A DNA stretch of 16,324 bases, from assembly GCA_027576995.1 (NCBI GenBank), contig JANBQC010000615.1, positions 1-16,324 of the forward strand, in the 5' to 3' direction. A program made the translations under genes and the position numbers. This DNA is from Dimargaris cristalligena. Taxonomy: Eukaryota > Kickxellomycota > Dimargaritomycetes > Dimargaritales > Dimargaritaceae. Position 1 is the stretch's first letter. Each line of letters opens with the position of its first letter. The notes beneath the pieces were generated by a model. That model was not told where the DNA came from. It ran no database searches and was given only the letters and a program-made list of their open reading frames with translations. Of the stretch, positions 1 to 8,610 are shown in pieces.

Positions 1-77
1 TGTCCAATGCCCCGCCTACTGTTAGAAGCCTACCCCCGAGACTCTTGACGGACTAAGAGTGGTTAACTCGGGCGACA
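1..77. repeat. Terminal part of a dispersed repeat, cut by the window edge
   Basis: Positions 9-77 align without gaps to 15047-15115 (52 of 69 bases identical by hand count). Similarity fades after about 77, so this looks like one end of a longer element that continues left of the window. This copy keeps five CpGs. It can also form a stem: CCCGAG at 35-40 pairs with CTCGGG at 67-72, and ACTCTT at 41-46 pairs with AAGAGT at 55-60. No open reading frame or named element family is recognised. It could be an LTR end, a short non-autonomous element or part of a segmental duplication. Confidence 0.6.
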
Positions 78-780
78 ATAATATTAATATTTTTAAGGTT
101 GGGATTGAATGGTTAAAATAAAGATATGCCAAATGTAGGGTAATATGCAGGGATGATCAATGGGAGATGTTATATACAATGCAAAAATATACAAATGACA
201 GCAGCTCTGAGAAAAAAACCACTTGAAACAATCTAAATAGGCATACTTCAGGATAGTGGTTGTCCTAATTGTTAAACTAAGTAATGGTGGATTATCTTCA
301 CTTGTACAAATTACACATGCTGAATGCTTTGTCGGATGACTGTACTGCTTGACTTACATCAAATTAGCTGACTGTGCTCCTCATACTCAACCCCTCCCTG
401 AATACCCTTTATATTACGAGTAACGTTTAGTTATTGAGCTTATGAATTTATTTAAAAAAACAGGTAAATATCACTATCAAACTAGTCGGCACCTACTCTG
501 TGAATAAATAAATGGGATAATTAAATTACGTAACATAATAATTGAGTGGGCTACGCCCAACCCTCAGAAAAAAGCAGGGTATTCCAAAAAAATGCACTAA
601 GCTTCCAGCAGAAATTGGCTTATTAGATCCATACTCATCAGATTGAACCACTTGTCAATCATCATATATTGGTGCCAGCTCATCGGATGTCTTGGGGGCA
701 ATTATTGGATTAGGCGACCGTTTGGCCTGAGATGCCTGCAGTTTAGGGTTAGACCACTGCAAGGAGCAGTGTGGGTGTTC
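78..780. other. AT-rich spacer between repeat end and secreted-protein gene
   Basis: About 700 bp between the repeat end and the stop codon of the 781-960 gene. CpG is sparse but present. No ORF starting with ATG and showing coding character was found, nor any tRNA-like structure. Part of it must hold the 3' untranslated region of the minus-strand gene, but no clear AATAAA was seen close to its stop. Confidence 0.4.
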
Positions 781-960
781 CTACAAGCGGTTAGGGCGAC
801 CGAAATGAGTCACCGGGGCCTCTTCGGGAACGATGGGCTCGGTTTGAAGCAGCTCGGACACGCACTTGGCTAATGCCGTGTGGGTGATTGGAGTGGCGGC
901 AGATGCAACCATGGTGGTGGCCAGGGCTAAGGCGAGGACGAGGGAAATGGTGTAATTCAT
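781..960 (-). CDS. Small secreted protein, 59 aa, function unknown
   Basis: A complete 59-residue frame from ATG at 960 to TAG at 781-783. The in-frame extension further upstream has no ATG (its first possible start is TTG at 999). The N-terminus is a classical signal peptide: a short polar start, a hydrophobic core rich in Leu, Val and Ala at about residues 5-18, and an Ala-Ser-Ala cleavage site near residue 21. The mature peptide would be about 38 residues with one cysteine, in the motif LAKC at 30-33, and an acidic Pro/Glu stretch before a basic end. Codons are GC-rich, like the core genes. A TATA-like box lies about 195 nt upstream. A reading frame of the same plan, also with LAKC, sits at the other end of the window (15811-16035). 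No known family is recognised; an effector-like or cell-surface peptide is possible but unproven. Confidence 0.6.
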   Translation of the reverse strand: MNYTISLVLALALATTMVASAATPITHTALAKCVSELLQTEPIVPEEAPVTHFGRPNRL

Positions 961-1162
961 GGTTGGACTGGATTGGGAAGAGGCGGTAGGCTTAAGCAAG
1001 CGGGTCGGGATATCAAGATCAGAAGGGATTGGCCTAATTGCAATATTAAAGGAATACAGTGGAGGAGGGAAAGCATTTGGTGTTGTCGAGTGATGAGTGG
1101 GAGTTGGTGGAATGTGAGGTATTGAGTAAATTGGAGGGGGGAATGGTTGCTAATTTATATAT
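961..1162 (-). promoter_or_regulatory. Leader and TATA-type promoter of the 781-960 gene
   Basis: On the minus strand a TATATAAA box is at 1161-1154, about 195 nt before the ATG at 960. The DNA between is pyrimidine-rich on the coding strand, with runs of CT and CCAC typical of fungal leaders. The right-hand secreted-protein frame also has a TATA box upstream. A strong or inducible promoter is inferred. Confidence 0.4.
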
Positions 1163-4100
1163 GAATTCTAGAATGTAAGAACACTGGGCGGACTGCGGAA
1201 GGGGGCTGCCCTGACTCTACTAGTATGCTGCCATAGGACACTGGAAAATAATGTGGTATATGGCTAGGGCCCAATTAGGCTAACAACCGAACAACCCGTT
1301 GGATGAGGCTATCCTACTGGGGAAAATGAATTACATGGCTTTTTTCCCATTGACTTATCATTGCAATTCGTATACAGCTGTACTGGATTTCATCCATGAC
1401 AAGCCTAACTTGGCCTGGGTTAATCATTGTGATGGGGGTTCTTGGATCTGTCCTATTTCTCTTATCTCCTGATCAAGGATCATTGGCCACTGTTCCACTG
1501 TATTTCGGGGTTTAATGAAACTCTAATCCTACATCCACTTAGCTATATTAGGTGCAACCCCCTTGATTTCGGGAAATTTAAAATGATCGCTGGACGGGCG
1601 TATTATGATTGACCTTTGACTAGTAAATTCCATACGTCCATTTGACTTGTCACGTTTCATACAAGATGGCCGTAATAAAATATAGAGGGCATTGGGAACA
1701 AGAAAGAGCCTCCCAGAGCAAGGGGAATGCTGGAACAGTTGGTTTTGACAAGGGCCGACAGGGCAAATCCTCCTATCCTGCTCTATGTGGCACGGGCCCT
1801 AATATTGGCCGGGTGGACCGTTACAGCCTCGTAAATGGAGTTTGGCATTCCCATGTACCAGCCCTTTTTTTTTTTTGAGGGAAGCTCTAGTAGATCATTG
1901 CAACCTTACTGTTTTCGCCCCTTGTTAGCTTATCCCGCAACGTAGTTATCGTCGGCTATTTGGGCTGGTCGTACAATGACCAACATCTGCCCTGGTCAAT
2001 TTACTGGTAGCTAGCCGCAAATACCCCCGTATCCTTTCCCCGACAGGTAATCCGGGAATAATTGAGCGAACCAGTAGAAATTATACAGAGTCACAGGATA
2101 CCCCAGTATGGCTTGTCAGACTGGTTGCTCCATAACAGCTCTCTGCGTAAAAATGTACATTGCTCAATGAATAGCTGTCAGGGATCGTCCATCTGGCGCT
2201 AGGCTTATGAATGCAACTGGGCGCCATGGGCTCCTGTACAGGATGTACAAGCGTCGAAGGGGGCATCTTCTGACCGAAAAACTGAGGGACGTTGGCTGCT
2301 GAGAAGAAAACAGGGGAGGGCGAGATATATTAATTTAAACGGTCGGGGTATTAAAATATAAAGGAATAATGCTGTTTAAAATTAAAAAATATTTTTTAAG
2401 AATAATTATTTTTGTTGAGCCAATGTGGATAGAAAATGGCTATGAACAAGTACGCGTGTTTTCCAAAGTGGAAGAGGGCTCCCTGGACCAGGGTCGCGAA
2501 CAATCATTATAGATTTGTCAAGTAGCATTCCACATTTCTAGTTATCGTCATTAATTCATCGTATCACATGGTCACCATCATAGAATCGAAATTACTAATC
2601 GGGAATTAATGTCCCGAAGGCGTGGAAAAATTCACACGGAATTCGGCATATCAATTGGAATTCTTTCGCAAACGTTGGAATAATCGATAATCGCCAGTTT
2701 TTCCATGATAATCGCTGGGTGAATTGATATCCGGATACTGAAAGCTGATCGCCGACGTCCTCCCAGCACTACATTAGCGCTCAATTGGCAGATGTAACGA
2801 TTGTTGGTGTATCACATGACACGCCCTGGTCCAGTTATGTTCAATCTTGCTGTCCGTCGTTTCATACGATCACCCCCTTCTTTTCCCACCTTCACAAACA
2901 CACCGTTTGGGGTAAGTAGGGCTATTGTTATCATTATATTATCTAGGGCATTAGAGTGGTGGCCATAACTGTTAGAAATTCATTTCCTGCGTCCCACCGA
3001 TCCTATCCCTCTGATTGACTCGTCCTACACTTGGGACTTTTCCTTATTATAAAGTGTAAAGTAACCGATTTTGTATAATTACAATATTCAGTGTGCTAAG
3101 AAAGAAAAGTGAACCTCCCCTGAACTAGTTGTGGCGAAGTACCAACTATATGTTGATTTCCGTCAGGTTTCACAGTACTATAGATAAGGCGCAGTTTGCT
3201 CCAATTGGCCGCTAATAGTGAAAATTATAATTGGAGAGTTTGACTATTACAATGTCAACATGGGATATGATTCTATTTTTAGCCGGTAGTGCCTGTCTTA
3301 TCAACCAGGGGTTTGGGAATATAGCCGGGCCAGATTTCTCCAATAGTCATCAAGTCTACTCGCTCTAAAATAATCCAAAAGAGAAACGCAGGTACGGGCA
3401 ACCGAGCTCCGTCCTTCTTCGTTTTACATTACCAACTGGGCCAGTATAATCCCAGTGACAATGCCAGACTTCGTTTCTGTTTCACAAATAAAAATATATA
3501 TTGGCATTGGTGGTTGTTTGGGTGCGGCCGAGCCGGGTAAATTAATGGAGTCCACTGTTGCGGCGGTAATGCTACTATCGAATATTATATTTCACAGGGT
3601 ATTGGCTTCAGGTCGATTTGCCACTTCGGCCCTTTTCTCAATTCTTACTCTATGTTAATCCCGAAGGAAAATCGTGTCGATTGGCAAGGGTAAACTTCTT
3701 GGGCAGCCATTAGGACTCGAATTATCGTATCCTAACTCTCTCACCCGCCTTGAAACACTACGTCGGCTCGCACACTCGATTCTTCTCCATTTCATTATCA
3801 CATTTGATCAATTATGCCATTGAGTGTTAATTCCTTCTTTTGCTTCATTAAATAGCCGTACGGGATTGCTGTATTCGTAGTGCTTCAAAGTCTACTATAA
3901 TGGCAACAATTCACGACGCTCTATTGCGGTTAGGTATCCTTATTCTGAGGAAATTGGCTGTTGGTGCTGCTTAGGTATTTTATTACGATGGGGAGTCCTA
4001 GAAAAGCAGGAATGCATTAGTGTCCATATTAACTCGGCACCCTAGACAATTTACTACCAGTGAACTAGCGGTATATAGTTGATCGGATGACAAGCATTCG

Positions 4101-4174
4101 CTTTGAATTATAGCACCAATAATTAAACATTCCTTAAAAATATAACACTCCGTTTGATGGTATGTCAACCTATT
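1163..4174. other. 3-kb gene-poor region, nothing firmly identified
   Basis: Lies between the secreted-protein promoter and the 3' end of CDC16. Unlike the AT-rich block at 13051-15792, this DNA keeps many CpGs. No long ATG-initiated frame or recognisable protein was found. Minor items seen: a run of 12 T at 1865-1876; a perfect 18-bp AT palindrome at 2382-2399; the odd palindrome CCCTGGACCAGGG at 2481-2493, 11 bases of which recur inverted at 2824-2834; a 61-codon minus-strand frame at 2266-2081; and a possible first exon at 2837-2910. The 3' untranslated region of CDC16 must occupy the right end, but no AATAAA is visible there. Confidence 0.4.
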
Positions 4175-7100
4175 TTACAAATCCTCTTCAATTTCCATTT
4201 CCATATCGGACTCATCGTAGTTTGGACCAGGTTCGACTGAGGAGGTGGTAGTCCAGGCAAACCTGCCTGGGGGGCGAGGTTGGGGCACGGCCACGGTAAA
4301 TGTGTTAGCGTCTACCGGGCCATTTCGGGCCGGAGACCGTGGGGTGGGTTGGGAAATCGAATGGCTTCTCTCGCCACTGTCCCGGTCGGGGGTTAAGTGG
4401 CGCTCGGGCAGGGCTTCGATCGATTCAGGTAAACCCTGGCGCCGGGTCATTTGTTCCACGGCAAGCTGAAGAAGTTTGGAACTTGATATATCATTAGGTT
4501 GAACGGAAAGGATCTAATGCAGGGTATAGGTAAAAAAATAGAGGAAATAATGTTGCCATAGATGTTTACATTAGAAAAAGTTTTAATAGATTAGCAAACC
4601 AACATAAGAATGCTAGACTGTCAATTCGTAGTGCAACACCCATCAGCTTAATGTATCGTTCGCCCTATACTTACCTGGTGGTATAACATGATCGCTTCAT
4701 CCAACTGACCCAGGATATGGTATATCATGGCCATGGTGGTTAGTACATTACAGTCGTGCGGTGATACGGCCCGAACTTTTTCCAGATATTTTAGGGCCTC
4801 GGGGTATTGTCTTAGCTGTCGATGAGTATGGGCCAAATTTACCCAAATAGTTTCGAGGCCCGATGCCACCACGGGGGCCACGGTGCCGTTGGCCGTGAAG
4901 AGCGATCCGGAGCCGTACTGGCCGGGGTTCTTTGCCGCAGTTGTGGCTGAGGAAACGGAAGGGGTTAAACCCGGTGGGGCGGAGTCGCCTAGGAGCGCAA
5001 CCACAGCGGAGCGAAAGGCCGGGTCCGGTTGGGCCAGCACAGCCTCGGCTCTTTCTAAATAGACGAGGGCGACAGGGTATCGGCCTTGTTTATAGGCCAG
5101 CGTGCCCAATTCGTTGAGGAGCGAGGAATTGACCAGGGTATCCGCGAGCTGGTGGGCCGCCCCGGTGTCTGACATCGCCTGGGCAAATGGTATCGTGGCA
5201 CCTTGGACCCGGACTTCCCGATTAGCAGTGGGTGGCCCTAATGGTGGCAGAGGGTCTTCGGTGAGTTCGGTCACCCGGGTCGAGGATGGGGGTGCCGTTG
5301 GCCGGTGGTGGTGAAGGTAATCCCCTACGCAGTGACGAACGGCCGTTAGTAGGAAGTCCTGGGCCAAGACCAGACTGTCCATTTGGAGGTACTGCATGCC
5401 CAGGAATTGGGGGAGGAGCGGGGATCCCGGGAAGAGACGGAACGCAGCCGAATAGGCAGTGGTAGCCGGCTCGTGCTCGGCTTCGGCGGCGAAGGAGTGG
5501 GCAAATCCTACCCAGGCCGGCCCACAGTGGGCGTCTAGCGAGCAGGCCCGGCTGAAGTACCGGCGACTTTGGGCGTAATCGCCCACGAGCAGGTAGTAGC
5601 AACCCACGGCAAACCAGGGGATCGGCTGAGCCGACTCCTTCGAGGTTTGGGTGATCATCGCCGAACGGTCGGCCTGGGCGCTGGTGGGGCCGGCGCCCGC
5701 TAGGAACGATACGGAGGACGCACCGTGGGGTCGCCAGGGATTGCCGTCCGAGCCCGCTGCCGTGGAATCGGGCCATAGGCCGTGGGAGTCGGCAAACCGG
5801 CCCCGTGCGGAATCCCCGGCGAGGGCGGGGCCCGGTGACCGACCCGGGGGAAACAGACTAGCGGCGGCAGTGGAAACCGAGGACACCGCAATGGCGGGGG
5901 CACTGGCCCGGGCTAATATATGGTGATGGAAATAGTCGACCAAATCATGGGCCAAATAAAACAGCTGGTGCTTCATGCGGAGCGAATAAAGGCAGGCGAT
6001 ATGTAGGGGGAGAGTGGCTAGGTGGTAGGGATCGGACCGTAGGACGGCCGAGGTCAAGGTGAAACAGTCGTGGATTTGGCCGCGAACATAGGCCCGCTCG
6101 GCCCCAGCGGTCCAGAGGTCAGGGTTATGGCGCAACCGGAAACGATCCACTAGGTTGGTCAGGGCGGTTTCGAATCCCAGGGGGACGAGGGCGTCTAGTT
6201 TCTCATCGGCCGGGGTGCGGTGAGCTTCCATGGTTGGCGGGGATACAGCGCCCTTCCTCGGTTGTGTGGCACTGCTAGCGTAGGGATGGAGGGTATTCAG
6301 TTTGGTAAGGTATAGGTCTCGCACTAAGTCACCATCCAGGGAGCCCAACTGGGCGTGGAAGGGAAGGTTGTGCACAAACCGTAGCAGCTCCGCTGGGGTG
6401 AGGAGTTGGCTATCCAGAATGAGCTGGTAGGCCTGGACGTTCCGCACATCGAACAAAACGGATTCCTTCAGACTCTGCTTGGCCCGAAATAAACCCTGTT
6501 GATTCAGGTAGGCCCGGCCACGTAGATAGCTAATGGCGGAATTAAAGTTGATGCCTACTGGGCTGGGAGGTCTCAAAGAGCCCGCTTCCTCAGGCCAATC
6601 CACGGGGGGCTTCGTCGATGGAAAGGGGGAGACCATGGGGTGACCGAAGGTGGTCTCCATCGGCTTAGTATGGGTGGGTTTAGCAGGGATGGATGTTGTG
6701 GCAGTATCGGCAGTCGACGTGGTGGTGGATTCCGGAGAGCCATCGAGGGTGGCGAACTTGACGGTCCTCGGAGCCGGAGGGGCCAAAAAGTCCAGCCGGT
6801 GAGTAAAGGGGTTGGCCAGAAAAGTTGAGTCCGAGGGGAGGTCGACATCGGCCAACATGGTTCCGACCGGTTGGCTGGGCTTGGTGGGCGTGTCGGCTAC
6901 CGTCATGTACATGGGAGGGTCATGCGAAGGTCCAAACGGAGAGGGAAAGGTGCCGCCGGAATGACCCAATAGGGTCGTCGGCGGCTGGGGAGTTTTGGCA
7001 TCGGTGTGAGGTAATTTAAATTCGTGGTGATCGCGGTCTAGCGCGGTGGATATGGGGGTGCTTAGGTGACTATTGAGCAGATCGGGAAAGTCGGGGGGAT

Positions 7101-8190
7101 ACCGCGCCTTAGACCCCGCCGGGCCGCCACTTACTGACGATCGGCCTTGCCGAGAACCCTTGGCCGATGTCTTCCACAGGGGTCGGCGGTCGATGGACCC
7201 GCCAATGGAGGTACGGCCGTCTTTAGCCGTGGACGAAAAGCGTCGGGAGGAGGCGGAGGAAGGGCCGGCACCCCCTACTCCGAAGCCACTGGCGCCGCTG
7301 CCATACCGGGGCTGTTCCCCGAGAATCCACAAGGTATCAGCGTATTTCCCCAGTTGTAGGGAGGCCAGGGCGGCCAGGTAGCGGCACGCCCAGCTGGAAT
7401 ACGTAAACGCGACATATTGGGGGTGGGCCAAGAGCAGGTACTCGGCCCGATGGAGATTACCCGCGGCAATATGGATATAGCAGAGGGCGTAGAGGTCATA
7501 AACGTTCTGGGTCATACTGAGCACCTTCTCCCCCCAGTAAACCGCGGTGTCCCACATGAGCCCGTCCATGGCGAATCGCCGCCAGCCCCGCAATCGATCA
7601 ATCACCTCGTCCAATGGAGCGCCGGACCGTTCGGAGGGGGCCTTGGCATCCGCACTCGATCCGGCCAAGGGTTTCTCGAGGTTCAGGGGGAAATGCCGTT
7701 CCGCCTCCAAGTGAACCGAGGCGGTGACGGAGTGCATAGGCGGGATGCCCGTGGTCTGCCGGAACGGAGAAAAGGTACTAAAAATATGGCGATTCGGGGC
7801 CGGCGTCGATTCCAATGAAAAATGGTCGGGGAGTCGGCCGAGCGTGGCGGACGGGGTGGCGGTTAGTGGAAAGGGATCGGCTTGATTGTCCATGCCGGGA
7901 GGTCGGGCCCTGGTGCCAAACGGGGAGCCGGGTCCCAAGGAAGGGCCACCCCCGAATGGGGTGCTGGGCAGTCCCAATCCACCAATTGCCGGGCGATGAC
8001 CACCGCTGACTCCACCACCACCACTGATGGACGGTCGGCCGGTGACGGGGAAGCGGCGGAATCCACTTGAGCGTGGGGTCATGCTGATGGACGGTACCGG
8101 GGAGCCGGGGTACGGACCCCCGCCCGGTAGATTCATGGGAGGCATGCCAGGGCGAGGGCCTTGTTGAGACGAGGCATTCGGAGTGTCCAT
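4175..8190 (-). CDS. CDC16: Anaphase-promoting complex TPR subunit Cdc16/Apc6
   Basis: Homologue of Cdc16/Apc6, a TPR scaffold subunit of the APC/C ubiquitin ligase that triggers anaphase and mitotic exit. Exon 1 is 8190-4675 and exon 2 is 4513-4175, joined in phase 0 across a 161-nt intron (GTAAGT donor, ATTAG acceptor), giving 1284 aa. ATG at 8190 is the first in-frame ATG and has A at -3 and G at +4. TPR blocks lie at about residues 194-292, 551-601, 693-752, 858-953, 1024-1052 and 1113-1195. Family hallmarks include WFAVGCYYLLVGDY and GPAWVGFAHSFA. The splice joins IMLYHQ to ILSVQPND, as expected for the last TPR. The tail ends acidic (ESDMEMEIEEDL). Human and yeast proteins are roughly 620 and 840 aa; the surplus is low-complexity sequence: a Pro/Gly/Ser N-terminus (1-190), a 250-residue insert (293-546) and later loops. 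It shares its upstream region with LETM1. Confidence 0.93.
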
Positions 8191-8610
8191 GCTCCAGGGA
8201 GGGGGAGACAAAGGAATAACTAGAGCCGAACGGAGTTGCAAACTAAACAAAAATAGAGAGGCGCATTCGAGTACCAGAACAACAACAGGTAAATAGTAGG
8301 GTAAGCGAGGTGGGACGATTCGTGGGTAATTGACCAAGTCTGAAGGGTTGCGCCCAAGCTGTTAGGGTGCGCCCTATGAGTACGTCAGCCTCTCTTAAGG
8401 CTCAAGTGGTACTATGCCAGCCCTGATCTCGGACGCTGCTGCTTCTGTCAGTTGCTTCTTGCCATTGCTGTTGCTGTATTGCGTCCCTTGTCTTTCTTCA
8501 CAACCTAGTCACTCCATTTCTAGTTTATTATCTGGTTACTCCGTTCACTTGCAACACCCCAACCGGCCGATCCCTTTTTCTCCCCTCCCCACTAGCGAGC
8601 GACCCACGCC
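8191..8610. promoter_or_regulatory. Shared divergent promoter of CDC16 and LETM1
   Basis: The 420 bp between the two ATGs must hold both promoters. Near the middle, TGCGCCC occurs twice in the same orientation (8349-8355 and 8368-8374), followed by TACGTCA at 8381-8387, the core of a CRE/ATF-type site on the opposite strand. The LETM1 side is pyrimidine-rich, as in many fungal leaders. No TATA box stands out. An ATG at 8414 opens a 100-codon frame overlapping the LETM1 start out of frame, so LETM1 transcription probably begins downstream of it. Confidence 0.5.
8243..8266 (-). promoter_or_regulatory. Possible 7-codon upstream ORF in the CDC16 leader
   Basis: On the minus strand an ATG at 8266 opens a frame of seven codons ending with TAG at 8245-8243, 52 nt before the CDC16 ATG. 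If the transcript starts upstream of it, it could modulate translation. Whether the leader reaches that far is unknown, and short frames like this occur by chance. Confidence 0.25.

Noticed and set aside
35..76. tRNA-like structure in the left repeat
   Set aside because: GAGTGGTTAA resembles a D-arm box, but no acceptor stem, anticodon arm or GGTTCGA-type T-arm follows.
1642..1878. 78-codon plus-strand ORF
   Set aside because: Starts with TTG, ends in a T12 run read as Phe codons, and resembles no protein.
2081..2266. 61-codon minus-strand ORF with ATG at 2266
   Set aside because: The leader is pyrimidine-rich and A is at -3, but all three frames stay open over much of this stretch, the protein matches nothing I know, and no splice partner was found.
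2382..2399. 18-bp perfect AT-only palindrome
   Set aside because: Composed of A and T runs, which form palindromes easily; no neighbouring gene end needs a terminator here.
3455..3658. 67-codon plus-strand ORF
   Set aside because: ATG at 3461 gives a vaguely hydrophobic peptide with no family resemblance; acceptor-like sites inside make it ambiguous.
4648..4674. CDC16 reading on past residue 1172 to a stop at 4648
   Set aside because: The read-through tail (VSIGRTIH) begins at a perfect GTAAGT donor; splicing to 4513 restores the missing half of the last TPR and an acidic family-like C-terminus.
4932..8070. Many ORFs antisense or out of frame to CDC16, up to 184 aa
   Set aside because: They are shadows of a GC-rich 3.5-kb exon, with Pro/Arg/Gly-biased composition and no recognisable domains.
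8191..8337. N-terminal extension of CDC16 with a hydrophobic, membrane-like stretch
   Set aside because: The extension begins with TTG, has no ATG, and lies in the promoter region; the first ATG at 8190 has a good context.
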